A stretch of 64,000 nucleotides of DNA from Paenibacillus solani (GCF_001277345.1 NZ_LIUT01000001.1:800491-864490), one strand, 5' to 3'; numbered from the stretch's first letter, positions 41,671-51,983 are shown. The notes: a model not told the origin generated them from the letters alone. Program-made: numbers and translations.

Positions 41671-42441
41671 ATGTTGTCTTACCGCAAGTTTGCTTACGTA
41701 TATGATCAACTCATGGAAGACATGCCGTATCCGGATTGGATCCGCTTTGCAAGAACGGCTTGGGATCAGCACGGAATGCCAAAGAGCGTCGTAGAGCTGG
41801 GATGCGGTACAGGCAGTATCACGATTCCGCTCGTTAATTCGGGATTTGAAGTGACAGGAATTGATTTGTCGGCGGATATGCTGTCCGTCGCCAGACGCAA
41901 GCTGGAAGGCACACCGCAGGGCCACCGGTTGTTCCGAGAAGGCAGTATTCGCTGGGTACAGCAGGACATGCGATCTTGGGAGCTGCCCGAGCAGGTCGAT
42001 TCCATCATTTCATTTTGCGATTGTCTGAACTACCTGTTAGAGGAGAAGGACATTCGCTCCGCTTTCGCAAGGACTTATAGCGGTCTTAAGGAAGGCGGTA
42101 CATTCTTGTTTGACGTGCATCACCCTAATACGCTGCGCCGGTATGACGAAGAGCAACCATTCGTGCTGGATGAACGCGAAGTGTCCTATATATGGACATG
42201 CGATCTCGATGAGCGTCGTTGTGAAATTGAACATCATCTATCCATTTTTGCAAGAGATAACGAAGATTCTTCGGTCTATCGCCGTTTTGAGGAAACGCAT
42301 GTGCAGCGGGGATATGATCCGGAGTGGATGAAGGTTGAACTGGTTAAAGCCGGTTTTCGGGATGTGAAATGTTACGCTGATTTTGAGTGGGTTGAGGCGG
42401 GCGAGGATGCTGCCCGGCTATTCTATGTTGCTGTAAAATAA
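41671..42441 (+). CDS. yqeM: Class I SAM-dependent methyltransferase YqeM
   Basis: 256 residues. SAM site motif I is VVELGCGTGSITIPL (about 37-51), acidic motif II VTGIDLSADML, and later QQDMRSWELPEQVDSIISFCDCLNYL. The C-terminal half has beta strands with WTCDLDERRCEIEHHL. YqeM closes the operon in the conserved order; its methyl acceptor is not known. A terminator lies 16 nt after the stop. Confidence 0.92.
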   Translation: MLSYRKFAYVYDQLMEDMPYPDWIRFARTAWDQHGMPKSVVELGCGTGSITIPLVNSGFEVTGIDLSADMLSVARRKLEGTPQGHRLFREGSIRWVQQDMRSWELPEQVDSIISFCDCLNYLLEEKDIRSAFARTYSGLKEGGTFLFDVHHPNTLRRYDEEQPFVLDEREVSYIWTCDLDERRCEIEHHLSIFARDNEDSSVYRRFEETHVQRGYDPEWMKVELVKAGFRDVKCYADFEWVEAGEDAARLFYVAVK

Positions 42442-42456
42442 GTGAATATTTTTGTG

Positions 42457-42502
42457 AAGGCACTCTCTTTCGTCTGTTCCGGACGGAGGGAGTGCCTTTT
42501 TT
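42457..42502 (+). terminator. Terminator of the yqeG-to-yqeM operon
   Basis: AAGGCACTCTC and GGGAGTGCCTT pair with one mismatch, with an inner CGTC/GACG stem, followed by TTTTT. The remaining gap to 42,769 holds no gene and no clear promoter. Confidence 0.82.
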
Positions 42503-42769
42503 AGATATCAGGGAGTACACACTGCAGAGCAGTTGTATTCAAAGATACTTCTTTTCCATTTTATTTGACTGTTGTTAAGGTTAATTAGAAGAGGTCTGGG
42601 TTTGCTTAATGGGCTGTGCTACGATGTTGGAGAAATAGGATCAACAGATTTGTTAACGCCTTCATTCAGAGCGATTCTAGCAATCTCATAGGTTTGGGAT
42701 AACTGAAAATGAATACAACGAGAGTTAAATGCACTAGACGAAAATAGGTTGAGAGAGGATGAAGTATGG

Positions 42770-43636
42770 ATGAAACTGTCTGTATTTACAGTGGCTACTC
42801 CTGATTTAGTACCTGAAGAATTGGCAAACGCTGCAGCAGATGCCGGTATTGAGAGCATCGAATGGCGCTTCAAGGAAGTTCCGGCAGATGCCGCTGAGGA
42901 AAAGCCATCCTTTTGGAGGCACAATCGCTGCTCGATGGATCCTGGTGGCACCCAGGAGGATTGGCTCGGGTTTCGGGAAGCAGCGGACAAATATGAGAGA
43001 CGCAGTCTTGCAGTCGTCCCTTATCTGTCGTGTGGTGATGTGGAAGCGACGGAGAAGGTCATGCAAGCAGCCAAGCTGATTGGTGCCTCCTTTATTCGCG
43101 CAGGTATCCCGGGGTATGACCGGAAGCGCAATTATAATGAGCTGTATGACCAGGCGGTTCAGTATTTACACGAAGTAGAGGAGCTCGCAGCGGCTTATGG
43201 GGTTAAGGCATTAGTAGAAACTCATCATTTAACGATCGCGCCAAGTGCCGGGTTGGCGCACCGTCTCGTATCCCATTTCAATCCACAGCATATCGGCGTG
43301 CTGTATGATCCGGGCAACATGGTTTATGAAGGATACGAAAACTACCGTATGGGTCTGGAGCTTCTTGGGCCGTATCTTGCGCATGTTCATGTTAAAAATG
43401 GGGGCTACCGTAAAACGCCATCTGTGGATGGTACCTCAGCTGTATGGTCTGCAGAATGGTCCGCACTTTCGGAAGGAGCCGTGCCTTGGAGACAAGTGAT
43501 ACAGGATTTGCAGTCGGTTGGCTACGATGGTTACTACGGTATTGAAGATTTTAGTGGCACTTTTGAATCCAGGGAGATGCTGGTGCGTTTTGCCGAGCAA
43601 ATGAATGAGTGGACAGATCACAAACAGAGTGTGTGA
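42770..43636 (+). CDS. Sugar phosphate isomerase/epimerase
   Basis: 288 residues, TIM barrel of the AP-endonuclease-2/xylose-isomerase fold. Metal ligands are in KALVETHHLT (Glu), GVLYDPGNMVYEG (Asp), LAHVHVKNGG (His) and YYGIEDFSG (Glu). It likely interconverts or dehydrates a keto-sugar or inositol derivative. Start 42770 was chosen (GAGGA 10 nt upstream) over a TTG at 42749 that is part of the ribosome-site region. First of a four-gene cassette with two dehydrogenases and a regulator. Confidence 0.83.
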   Translation: MKLSVFTVATPDLVPEELANAAADAGIESIEWRFKEVPADAAEEKPSFWRHNRCSMDPGGTQEDWLGFREAADKYERRSLAVVPYLSCGDVEATEKVMQAAKLIGASFIRAGIPGYDRKRNYNELYDQAVQYLHEVEELAAAYGVKALVETHHLTIAPSAGLAHRLVSHFNPQHIGVLYDPGNMVYEGYENYRMGLELLGPYLAHVHVKNGGYRKTPSVDGTSAVWSAEWSALSEGAVPWRQVIQDLQSVGYDGYYGIEDFSGTFESREMLVRFAEQMNEWTDHKQSV

Positions 43637-43661
43637 GATGCTTACCAAGGAGGGATAAGAT

Positions 43662-44831
43662 ATGGATCAGGTAAGAGTAGGGGTTATAGGGCTAGGAATG
43701 GGTTTTTCACATGCCAGATCGCTGGCTGCGAGACAGATTGTCGGTGCACGATTGAGTGCAGTATGTGATTTGAATCCCGCCAAGTTGGATGAAGCGAGAG
43801 CTACGCTGCCTGCAGATGTAAAGCCCTGGAGTGATGCTGACGCTATGATCTCGTCGGGCGAGATCGATGCAATGATTATTGCCACTCCGCATTATGCTCA
43901 TCCTGATATGGCGATAAAGTGTCTGAGTCACGGTCTTCATATCCTGATCGAGAAACCGGCAGGCGTTTACACGAAGCAAGTGCGGGAAATGAACCGCGCG
44001 GCAAAAAACAGCGGAAAAGTGTTCTCTATCATGTACAATCAGCGCTGCAATCCGCTGTACAAAAAGCTCAAAGAGCTCATTGCAGACGGAGAGCTTGGGG
44101 AAATCAGGCGGATGAATTGGATAATCACGAATTGGTACCGGTCTCAAAGCTATTACGATTCAGGCGGATGGCGCGCCACTTGGGCAGGTGAAGGCGGGGG
44201 AGTACTGATCAACCAGTCTCCGCATCAGTTGGATCTGTGGCAATGGACAACCGGCATGATGCCAAAGAGAATGCGGGCATTTTGCTCTTTTGGCAAGTAT
44301 CGGAACATTGAAGTGGAGGATGACGTTACAGCGTACGCGGAATACGAGAACGGCGCCACAGCCGTGTTCATTACGACAACGGGTGAAGCGCCGGGAACGA
44401 ACCGATATGAAGTGACGGGGGACCGCGGAAAAATCGTCATCGAAGACGGGAAGCTTACCTTCTGGCGTCTCCGTGTTCATGAGTCCGAATTCAATCGGGA
44501 GTATACCGGCGGTTTCGGTGAACCGGAATGCTGGAAATGCGAGGTACCGATTTCAGGTGATAACCCGCAGCATAACGGCATTATCCAAAATTTCGCGGAT
44601 GCTATCTTACATGGAACACCATTGATTGCACCAGGTGAAGAGGGAATCCGCGGATTAACGTTATCGAACGCCATGCATCTGTCCACCTGGACTGACAATT
44701 GGGTTGATCTGCCCTTGGACGAAGACCTGTATTACGAAATGCTGCAAGAACAGATAGCGAATTCGTCCATCCGGAAAACAGTCAAGGAGATTGGCCCGGT
44801 GGATATGAGCAAGACGTTTGGCACTTACTAA
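43662..44831 (+). CDS. Gfo/Idh/MocA family oxidoreductase
   Basis: 389 residues. N-terminal NAD(P) fold VRVGVIGLGMGFSHARSL (GxGxG-type, about 4-21), catalytic-site motif HILIEKPAGVY with the conserved EKP Lys (about 95), and the C-terminal dimer domain containing GGVLINQSPHQLDLWQWTTG (His near 188). It oxidises a cyclitol or sugar; the substrate is unknown. AGGAGGG precedes the ATG; it begins 25 nt after the isomerase. Confidence 0.9.
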   Translation: MDQVRVGVIGLGMGFSHARSLAARQIVGARLSAVCDLNPAKLDEARATLPADVKPWSDADAMISSGEIDAMIIATPHYAHPDMAIKCLSHGLHILIEKPAGVYTKQVREMNRAAKNSGKVFSIMYNQRCNPLYKKLKELIADGELGEIRRMNWIITNWYRSQSYYDSGGWRATWAGEGGGVLINQSPHQLDLWQWTTGMMPKRMRAFCSFGKYRNIEVEDDVTAYAEYENGATAVFITTTGEAPGTNRYEVTGDRGKIVIEDGKLTFWRLRVHESEFNREYTGGFGEPECWKCEVPISGDNPQHNGIIQNFADAILHGTPLIAPGEEGIRGLTLSNAMHLSTWTDNWVDLPLDEDLYYEMLQEQIANSSIRKTVKEIGPVDMSKTFGTY

Positions 44832-44854
44832 ATTATAATCGGGAGGCTCTTGGT

Positions 44855-45940
44855 ATGGATCGCAGCAATGGAATGCTCTATGCGCCGGTGGGCAAGGCCC
44901 AGCCGGTGTGCAAGCCTGGGGAGTTTATATTTGCAGCCATGTCCCTGGAGCATGGCCATATCTACGGCATGTGCAACGGCTTGATTGAGGCCGGGGCGAA
45001 GCTGAAGTGGGTGTATGACCAAGACCCCGTGAAGGTTGCAGCTTTTTGCAAGGCATACCCTGGAGTGGAGGTAGCTTTCTCCGAGGCCCAGGTGCTGGAA
45101 GATACGGAAGTTCATCTGGTTGCTGCAGCAGCCATACCTTCGGGAAGATGCGAGCTTGGTCTAAAGGTTATGTCGCATGGCAAGGATTATTTCACGGATA
45201 AGACGCCGTTTACCACGCTGGAGCAGGTGAACGCTGCACGTGCGAAAGTCGTGGAGACGGGCAGAAAGTATATGGTTTACTATAGCGAACGCCTGCATGT
45301 GGAAAGTGCAGTCCATGCAGGAACGCTGATTCGGGACGGGGCTATCGGACGAGTGGTGCAAGTGATGGGAACAGGGCCACATCGTTTAAACGCCGCCTCT
45401 CGTCCGGATTGGTTTTTCCGTCGCCATCAGTACGGAGGCATTCTTTGTGATATCGGTTCTCACCAGATTGAACAGTTTTTGTATTATGCGGACTGCCGTG
45501 ATGCCAGGGTAATCAGCAGCAAGGTTGGTAATTATGCGAACCCGGCTTATCCCGAGCTGGAGGATTTCGGAGATGCGACGCTTGTCGGAGACAATGGGGC
45601 CACGAATTATTTCCGTGTTGACTGGCTGACACCCGAAGGCTTGGGTACCTGGGGGGATGGCAGAACCTTTATACTTGGGACGGAAGGATACATCGAGCTT
45701 CGCAAATATATTGATATCGCAAGGCATCCTCAAGGCGATCATCTGTATTTGGTGAATCGTGACGGCGAATTTCATATGGAGCTTCAGGGCAAGGTAGGCT
45801 ATCCATTTTTCGGGCAGCTTGTTCTGGATTGTCTGGAACGAACAGAAAATGCCATGTCCCAAGAGCACGCCTTCAAGGCCGGAGAATTATGTGTTATTGC
45901 CCAGAATGAAGCCATACGCATTCATCAAAATCATTTATAA
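44855..45940 (+). CDS. Gfo/Idh/MocA family oxidoreductase (divergent)
   Basis: 361 residues. The Rossmann region is degenerate, with GHIYGMCNGLIEAGAKL (about 33-49) and YDQDPVKVAAFCKAYPG in place of a standard glycine-rich loop. The usual EKP is replaced by DKTPF, keeping the lysine. The C-terminal domain has GGILCDIGSHQIEQFLYYA (His near 206). It starts 23 nt after the first dehydrogenase with GGGAGG upstream. Perhaps the two enzymes act in sequence, as in oxidation-epimerisation-reduction pathways of Paenibacillus and Agrobacterium sugars. Confidence 0.88.
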   Translation: MDRSNGMLYAPVGKAQPVCKPGEFIFAAMSLEHGHIYGMCNGLIEAGAKLKWVYDQDPVKVAAFCKAYPGVEVAFSEAQVLEDTEVHLVAAAAIPSGRCELGLKVMSHGKDYFTDKTPFTTLEQVNAARAKVVETGRKYMVYYSERLHVESAVHAGTLIRDGAIGRVVQVMGTGPHRLNAASRPDWFFRRHQYGGILCDIGSHQIEQFLYYADCRDARVISSKVGNYANPAYPELEDFGDATLVGDNGATNYFRVDWLTPEGLGTWGDGRTFILGTEGYIELRKYIDIARHPQGDHLYLVNRDGEFHMELQGKVGYPFFGQLVLDCLERTENAMSQEHAFKAGELCVIAQNEAIRIHQNHL

Positions 45941-46014
45941 TAGAGAAAACCCCGTTAAGGTTGAGGGGCAAGCAGGAGATGATTACTCCAAAATCGCTAA
46001 AGGGGCAATTCTCT

Positions 46015-46896
46015 ATGACCTCATCTTCCAATAAAATATCTAGATACGATCGTATGGAGCTTAATAAGCCTATCGATCTTACTTATTTCAACGAGCAGCC
46101 CATATCGAGCGGGCAGTTTCATTCACATCCTTTTTATGAGATTTTTTATTTCCATGAAGGACGCTGCACTTATTTGATCGGCGATTCTATATTTGCTCTG
46201 AAGCCGGGGGATCTGCTCCTGATGAATGGACTCGTGCTCCACTGCCCGAATGTAGAGCCCGGTTCCAGATATGTCAGAAGTATTCTGCATTTTGATCCTG
46301 CCTGGATCTGCAAGGGATTATCAGATACAGCCAAATCGATCGTCCTGGACCCCTTCGAAACACTGCAGAATCATCGCATAAACCTGATAGGGGCGGACCG
46401 GGACGAGTTCGAAGGTATACTGGCAGATATGAACCGTTTATCAACGTCCAATGCCGGCTTTAGTCAAGAGCGAATGACCTTGCGCATCCAGGAGATGCTG
46501 TACATGATAGCCGACTGGTGTCAGGCAGCTGTCCAGGATCAGGATTCGATCTCAGAGAAAGAACGACATGTCCAACATGTGGTTTCATTCATCGAGGGGA
46601 ATTATATGAACGATCTGACGCTGGAAAGAATCGCCCGCGATATGCATATCACAAAACATTATTTATCTACTTTATTTAAAGAAGTTACCGGCACAACGGT
46701 GTTTACGTATCTTTATCATCGGCGGATTAACCAGGCAAAGATCATGCTCAGGCTAAATCCTCAATTGAGTATAACGGATATCAGCCAAGCGGCAGGGTTT
46801 AAACATCTAGCTCATTTCAGCAGGTTGTTCAAGGCTACAGTAGGGATGACACCCGAATATTATCGTAAGAGCGGGGGCGAGCTTCCGTTGACTTGA
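46015..46896 (+). CDS. AraC family transcriptional regulator with cupin sensor domain
   Basis: 293 residues. The N-terminal AraC-binding cupin (about 15-150) has HSHPFYEIFYFHEGRCTYLIG-type histidines and GDLLLMNG. Two C-terminal helix-turn-helices lie at about 195-290 (MHITKHYLSTLFKEVTG, then GFKHLAHFSRLFKATVGMTPEYYR). It probably activates the upstream isomerase-dehydrogenase genes upon sugar binding. The start at 46015 has AAAGGGG 9 nt upstream; longer starts have none. Its stop overlaps the -35 of the leuS promoter. Confidence 0.9.
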   Translation: MTSSSNKISRYDRMELNKPIDLTYFNEQPISSGQFHSHPFYEIFYFHEGRCTYLIGDSIFALKPGDLLLMNGLVLHCPNVEPGSRYVRSILHFDPAWICKGLSDTAKSIVLDPFETLQNHRINLIGADRDEFEGILADMNRLSTSNAGFSQERMTLRIQEMLYMIADWCQAAVQDQDSISEKERHVQHVVSFIEGNYMNDLTLERIARDMHITKHYLSTLFKEVTGTTVFTYLYHRRINQAKIMLRLNPQLSITDISQAAGFKHLAHFSRLFKATVGMTPEYYRKSGGELPLT

Positions 46897-46916
46897 TCCA
46901 TCTTTTTGGTTATAAT
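46888..46916 (+). promoter_or_regulatory. Sigma-A promoter of the T-box/leuS transcript
   Basis: TTGACT (46888-46893) and TATAAT (46911-46916) with exactly 17 nt between. It overlaps the last codons of the AraC-type regulator gene. Transcription should start near 46923. Confidence 0.85.
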
Positions 46917-46922
46917 AGCGAC

Positions 46923-47230
46923 ATTAAAACCGAAATTAAACGCGATGATGAGGATCAATCATTCCATTTTCGATCATGCAGAGAGCCGGTGTCTGGTGAA
47001 AACCGGTTGACGATAGGAAAAAGCTCGCCTCGGAGCAATGGTGTTAACCCGGCCGTCGGAGGGCTGTATTTCCGGCAGATTCGGCCGATGAAGCATCGTC
47101 GTTTCATCCGCGATAAGGATGCAAAGGGAGTGAAAGGCAAGGCATGCCTTTGGCTAACTAGGGTGGTACCACGGGAATCAAACCTCTCGTCCCTAGCGAT
47201 CAGCGCTATGGATGACGAGGTTTTTTTGTT
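46923..47230 (+). promoter_or_regulatory. T-box leader (tRNA-Leu sensing) of leuS
   Basis: Stem I has the GATGAGGA start and the distal AGAGAGCCGGTG...AACCGGT element. The specifier loop contains GAAAAAGCTCG, giving specifier codon CUC (Leu) at 47024-47026. The T-box AGGGTGGTACCACGG lies at 47160-47174. The terminator pairs AACCTCTCGTCC (47181-47192) with GGATGACGAGGTT (47210-47222), then T's. Uncharged tRNA-Leu would pair with specifier and T-box, favour the antiterminator and allow leuS transcription. Confidence 0.93.
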
Positions 47231-47287
47231 TTTTTGGGCATAGGCAGAGGCCTTTGTCTCTTGACTGCGAAGGAGGAGCAATGAAGT

Positions 47288-49729
47288 ATGACGGACAATC
47301 AACCAACCGGCCACGGCTATCAGCCGCAGGCCATCGAACCAAAGTGGCAGCAATACTGGGATGATAACAAAACCTTCAAAACGGAAGACACATCATCCAA
47401 ACCGAAATTTTATGCACTGGATATGTTTCCTTATCCATCAGGTGCAGGCTTGCACGTAGGACATCCGGAAGGGTACACAGCAACGGATATCGTGTCCCGC
47501 TACAAGCGGATGCGAGGCTACAATGTGCTGCACCCTATGGGATGGGACGCTTTCGGTTTGCCTGCAGAACAGTATGCTATGGACACGGGCAAACATCCGC
47601 GTGAGTTTACCATTCAAAATATTAATACGTTCCGCCGCCAGATCAAATCTCTCGGTTTCTCTTATGACTGGGATCGTGAGATCAGTACGACGGATCCGGA
47701 ATATTATAAATGGACCCAGTGGATCTTTATTCAGCTCTATAATCGCGGTCTGGCCTATGTGGCTGAAGTTCCAGTGAACTGGTGCGAAGCGCTCGGTACT
47801 GTGCTCGCGAATGAAGAGGTCATTGACGGCAAGAGCGAACGCGGAGGACATCCGGTCGTTCGTAAGCCGATGCGCCAATGGATCCTGCGTATTACTGAAT
47901 ATGCAGAGCGGCTGCTTGAGGATCTGGAGGATCTGGACTGGAGCGAGAGCCTGAAGGATATGCAGCGCAACTGGATCGGCAAATCCACAGGTGCTGAAGT
48001 CCGCTTTGAAATCGAGAGTTATGATGGTCACCTGGAGGTGTTTACAACTCGTCCTGATACGTTGTTTGGCGCCAGCTACTGCGTTCTGGCACCGGAACAT
48101 GACCTCGTAGACAAGATTACATCGGCAGATCAGCGTGAAGCCGTTAAGGCTTACCAGGACCAAGCGGCTCGGAAAAGCGATTTGGAGCGTACGGATCTGG
48201 CCAAAGATAAAACGGGCGTATTTACAGGTGCTTATGCCATCAATCCGGCAAGCGGTGCTAAAGTGCCGATCTGGATTGCGGATTATGTACTTGCCGGTTA
48301 CGGGACCGGGGCCATTATGGCAGTTCCAGGACATGATAGTCGTGACTGGGAATTTGCGAAACAATTCGGTCTTCCGATTATTGAAGTCGTTCAGGGAGGA
48401 AATGTTGAAGAAGAAGCATACACCGGCAGCGGTGTGCATGTGAACTCCGGCTTCTTGAACGGATTGGATAATGAAGAGGCTATCCAGAAAATGAACGAAT
48501 GGCTGGAGGAAGAGGGAAAGGGTCAGAAGAAGATCACTTACCGGTTGCGCGATTGGCTGTTCAGCCGTCAACGTTATTGGGGCGAGCCGATCCCGATTCT
48601 GCATTTGGAAGACGGTACAATGAAGACTGTGCCTGAGGATCAGCTTCCTCTGCTGCTTCCGGATGTGGAACAGATCAGACCATCAGGTACCGGCGAGTCA
48701 CCGCTGGCTAACGTTACGGATTGGGTGGAGACGGTAGATCCTGAAACGGGAATGAAGGCCCGCCGGGAAACCAATACCATGCCGCAATGGGCTGGCAGCT
48801 GCTGGTACTATCTGAGATACATTGATCCGCATAACAATGATGAGCTGTGCTCCAAGGAGAAACAGAAGGAATGGCTGCCAGTTGACTTGTACATCGGTGG
48901 TGTGGAGCATGCGGTGCTTCACTTGCTGTATGCCCGCTTCTGGCACAAGGTTCTGTATGATCTTGGTGTCGTTGATACGAAAGAACCTTTCCAAAAGCTG
49001 GTCAATCAGGGCATGATCCTGGGGAACAATAATGAGAAAATGAGTAAATCCCGCGGTAATGTCATCAATCCGGACGATATCGTAAACGAGTATGGCGCTG
49101 ACACACTGCGCGTATACGAGATGTTCATGGGGCCGCTGGAAGCGACGAAGCCGTGGAACACCAACGGCGTTGAAGGAACGCATCGTTTCCTCTCCCGTGT
49201 ATGGCGTCTGTTCATTGGCGACGACGGTCAATTGAACCCTAAAATCGTGGACGGGGAGGGTACGGATGAATTCAAACGTACGCTTCACAAAACGATTAAA
49301 AAAGTGACGCATGACTTTGATCAGATGCACTTTAACACAGCAATCAGCCAGCTGATGGTATTCATCAACGAGGGATACAAGACGGATGTGCTTCCACGCA
49401 AGGCGATGGAGAACTTCGTCCAGCTCTTGTCCCCGCTTGCACCTCATCTGGCTGAAGAGCTGTGGAGTCGCTTAGGCTATACAGAGAGTGTAACCTACGT
49501 GCCATGGCCTGAGTTTGATGAAGCTTGGACCGTAGAGGCAGAAGTGGAAATCGTTGTTCAAGTTAATGGCAAGATTGTAGAACGTGCCAAGATTGCAAAA
49601 GACATGGACCAAGAAGCCATGCAACAACATAGCCTCTCCCTTCCGAATGTCAAGCAGGCGCTGGAAGGAAAGAGTATTCGCAAAATTATTGCCGTACCGG
49701 GAAAACTGGTCAATATCGTGGCCGGTTAA
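47288..49729 (+). CDS. leuS: Leucyl-tRNA synthetase
   Basis: 813 residues, the usual bacterial size. HIGH-like motif in [15 protein letters not shown] (about 47-57), the editing CP1 domain (about 220-410, with threonine-rich [12 protein letters not shown]), KMSKSRGN (about 581-588), the anticodon-binding helical domain and the C-terminal [13 protein letters not shown] segment. It charges tRNA-Leu. GGAGGAG lies upstream of the ATG. Expression is controlled by the T-box leader. The 3' end overlaps comER by 20 nt tail to tail. Confidence 0.97.
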   Translation: MTDNQPTGHGYQPQAIEPKWQQYWDDNKTFKTEDTSSKPKFYALDMFPYPSGAGLHVGHPEGYTATDIVSRYKRMRGYNVLHPMGWDAFGLPAEQYAMDTGKHPREFTIQNINTFRRQIKSLGFSYDWDREISTTDPEYYKWTQWIFIQLYNRGLAYVAEVPVNWCEALGTVLANEEVIDGKSERGGHPVVRKPMRQWILRITEYAERLLEDLEDLDWSESLKDMQRNWIGKSTGAEVRFEIESYDGHLEVFTTRPDTLFGASYCVLAPEHDLVDKITSADQREAVKAYQDQAARKSDLERTDLAKDKTGVFTGAYAINPASGAKVPIWIADYVLAGYGTGAIMAVPGHDSRDWEFAKQFGLPIIEVVQGGNVEEEAYTGSGVHVNSGFLNGLDNEEAIQKMNEWLEEEGKGQKKITYRLRDWLFSRQRYWGEPIPILHLEDGTMKTVPEDQLPLLLPDVEQIRPSGTGESPLANVTDWVETVDPETGMKARRETNTMPQWAGSCWYYLRYIDPHNNDELCSKEKQKEWLPVDLYIGGVEHAVLHLLYARFWHKVLYDLGVVDTKEPFQKLVNQGMILGNNNEKMSKSRGNVINPDDIVNEYGADTLRVYEMFMGPLEATKPWNTNGVEGTHRFLSRVWRLFIGDDGQLNPKIVDGEGTDEFKRTLHKTIKKVTHDFDQMHFNTAISQLMVFINEGYKTDVLPRKAMENFVQLLSPLAPHLAEELWSRLGYTESVTYVPWPEFDEAWTVEAEVEIVVQVNGKIVERAKIAKDMDQEAMQQHSLSLPNVKQALEGKSIRKIIAVPGKLVNIVAG

Positions 49730-50552
49730 TCGTAAAACCGAAGGCAGCATCCAGTTTTACCAGATCCTCCTCATACTTGTCGTGTGTGGTTTTGATCAAT
49801 TGGTAGAACAATCCGCTCAGGTTGGAATCAAGCAGTGCCAAAGCCTGGGCTGTGATGCCTCCGGGAACCGCCACCCGATGTTGCAGCTGTTCGGGGGAGA
49901 AGCCCTCCTCCGTTAACAGTTTGCCGGTGCCAAGCAGCATTTCACCGGCTAACGCATTAAGGGTCCTGCGGTCAATTCCGGTCATCTCAACGGCAGCATC
50001 AATCCATTTTTCCATGAATAAACTTAAAAAAGCAGGCCCGCAGCTGGAGAAATCGGAAGTGATTCGCGTGTGCGATTCCAGTATCTCGACGGGCCTGCTG
50101 ATGTAAGACAGGAGGCTTTCTATAAGCTGCCTGTCTTCTTCTTTTATTCGGGAACCATACATGCATAATGATGCTCCGCCACCGGTAAGGTTTGTGATGC
50201 TCGGGATGATTTTGGCGACTTTACAATTGAGAGTTGATTCCAGATGAATCAATTGCACGGGACTCGTGATGGATATTGCAATTTGCCCTTCTTCAAGCTG
50301 GTCCTTAATTTCATTAATGACCGATCTGAACTCAAGCGGTTTGATACATAAGAATAGTACATTACTCGAAGAAGCTGTCTCCTCGTTACAGCTGCATACT
50401 GTCAAACCGGCATGGCGTTTTGCCAGTTGGTGTGCTTTCTCAGGGCTTCGGTTGCTGATCTGAATTTGCTCAGGCAGGAGTGCGCCCGAATGAATGAAGG
50501 CATCGATCAACAGACTACCCATACTGCCCGTACCGATAAAACCGACCTTCAT
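49710..50552 (-). CDS. comER: ComER, late competence protein related to pyrroline-5-carboxylate reductase
   Basis: 280 residues. NADP-binding start [18 protein letters not shown] (GxGxMG, about 6-11), [12 protein letters not shown] (about 70-81), and the reductase-like C terminus with [14 protein letters not shown] (about 225-238). It lies divergently before comEA, the same arrangement as in B. subtilis, where ComER is not essential for competence. It is also linked to sporulation and biofilm control in Bacillus. Enzymatic activity is unproven. Confidence 0.93.
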   Translation of the reverse strand: MKVGFIGTGSMGSLLIDAFIHSGALLPEQIQISNRSPEKAHQLAKRHAGLTVCSCNEETASSSNVLFLCIKPLEFRSVINEIKDQLEEGQIAISITSPVQLIHLESTLNCKVAKIIPSITNLTGGGASLCMYGSRIKEEDRQLIESLLSYISRPVEILESHTRITSDFSSCGPAFLSLFMEKWIDAAVEMTGIDRRTLNALAGEMLLGTGKLLTEEGFSPEQLQHRVAVPGGITAQALALLDSNLSGLFYQLIKTTHDKYEEDLVKLDAAFGFTINRPRY

Positions 50553-50727
50553 GTGAAAGTTCCCTCCTTTCGCGCTTTACGGCAGAAATGTACCGTCCTT
50601 ACGTTTAATGTATGCAGGGAAGTGGCCGGTTCATGACGGCTTTTCATCTCAATTTTGCCGCAGGATAACTCAATGTTATGGGTTAGGTTTTGGACAATGT
50701 GAACTTTGATAATAAGGAGTGATCATA

Positions 50728-51363
50728 ATGAAACGGATACCTCTAGGCTGGAGTCTAGCCGCAACCATTGCGGGATGCGGATTCATACTATTTGCCGGTG
50801 GTAGCGATAAGGGGCTGGAGGGCTGGCAGGTGTTGAACGATCAGCTGGAGGAAGCCCTTGTAATAGAGGAGAAAGTAAATGCCAAAGTGTCTGGACCTGA
50901 TGCAAAAGAGAAGGAGTCGGGACAGACCGCAGCTGTGGTCAATACGAATGCCATTAAAGATTCAGAGGTGCTTGTGAACGGCCCGGCATCAAGTCAAAGT
51001 CCTGGTACTGTAGGGATGAGCAGCAGCGATCCCGCGCCACCGGCTGCATCTACCGACCCGCCTGCTTCGTCTACGACTCCTTCTGAGGCAGTAGACGGCA
51101 GTTTGCAGTCACAGCAGCCCCTGCCCGCTAATGAATCATCTATGCAGACAACCCCACCGACAGATCAAAACGGACTAATCAATGTCAACACGGCGGATGC
51201 AGCTGCCTTGATGGACTTGCCTGGCATTGGCGAAGCAAAAGCGAAGGCTATCATAGATTACCGGAATCAATTTGGCCCTTTTCGCAGCAAAGCGGATTTA
51301 ATGAATGTGAAAGGCATCGGTCCTAAAATTCTGGAGAAGATGAAGCCTTACGTTGGACTTTAG
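50728..51363 (+). CDS. comEA: ComEA, DNA receptor with helix-hairpin-helix
   Basis: 211 residues. One N-terminal membrane anchor (about 6-22, GWSLAATIAGCGFILFA), a long Ser/Pro/Thr/Ala-rich linker (about 60-145), and a C-terminal tandem helix-hairpin-helix (about 148-211) with INVNTADAAALMDLPGIGEAKA and NVKGIGPKILEKMKPYV. It binds double-stranded DNA outside the membrane and passes it to ComEC. Start 50728 has AAGGAG 8 nt upstream; the GTG 50719 is inside the site. Confidence 0.95.
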   Translation: MKRIPLGWSLAATIAGCGFILFAGGSDKGLEGWQVLNDQLEEALVIEEKVNAKVSGPDAKEKESGQTAAVVNTNAIKDSEVLVNGPASSQSPGTVGMSSSDPAPPAASTDPPASSTTPSEAVDGSLQSQQPLPANESSMQTTPPTDQNGLINVNTADAAALMDLPGIGEAKAKAIIDYRNQFGPFRSKADLMNVKGIGPKILEKMKPYVGL

Positions 51364-51408
51364 CTATGTGCTACAATAAAGGAGATATTGATAAGAAACA
51401 GGTGACAG

Positions 51409-51930
51409 ATGATGAGTTCAGATCAACGTAAAGATTGGGATACCTATTTCATGGATATTGCTTTTATGGTGTCTACCCGCTCTCAATGTTCGCGGCGACA
51501 TGTAGGGGCAGTCTTGGTCCAGGGGAAGAAGCTGCTTGGGACGGCATATAACGGAGCCCCGATGGGCGTGCCGGATTGTTCCGAGGCAGGCTGTATGATT
51601 GTGGAGGATTATGAGTTGGTCGTGCAGGAAGGCAAGGAGAGCATGGTGAAAAAACAGCGCTGCATCCGTACGATTCATGCCGAACAAAATCTGCTGCTCT
51701 TCACCGATCGCATCGATAGGGAAGGCAGCACGGTGTATGTGACGGATGAACCGTGCTGGACCTGCGCGAATATGCTCGCCAACAGCGGCATTGTCGAGGT
51801 GGTGTTCCATCGTCCCTATCCGAAGGATTCGGAGAAGGTTTCCCGTATGATGGAACAGAAGGGCATCTTGTTCAGGCAGCTTAAAGCATATGAGCCGCCA
51901 CGCGAAACCTTGATGACAGTAGAGAATTAA
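51409..51930 (+). CDS. comEB: ComEB, dCMP/deoxycytidylate deaminase family
   Basis: 173 residues. Zinc deaminase motifs are RTIHAEQN (HAE, about 86-88) and DEPCWTCANML (PCxxC, about 112-116). The N-terminal CSRRHVGAVLV helps bind nucleotide. It converts dCMP to dUMP for thymidylate synthesis and lies in the com operon in the conserved place. Followed by a terminator. Confidence 0.94.
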   Translation: MMSSDQRKDWDTYFMDIAFMVSTRSQCSRRHVGAVLVQGKKLLGTAYNGAPMGVPDCSEAGCMIVEDYELVVQEGKESMVKKQRCIRTIHAEQNLLLFTDRIDREGSTVYVTDEPCWTCANMLANSGIVEVVFHRPYPKDSEKVSRMMEQKGILFRQLKAYEPPRETLMTVEN

Positions 51931-51983
51931 CGCTAGGGATCGCTTAGATCGCATATAAGAAATTAAATTCGGTACCACAGAGG

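Noticed and set aside
47281..47290. ATG at 47281 as leuS start
   Set aside because: It is in another frame that stops soon; the ATG at 47288 gives the full-length synthetase.
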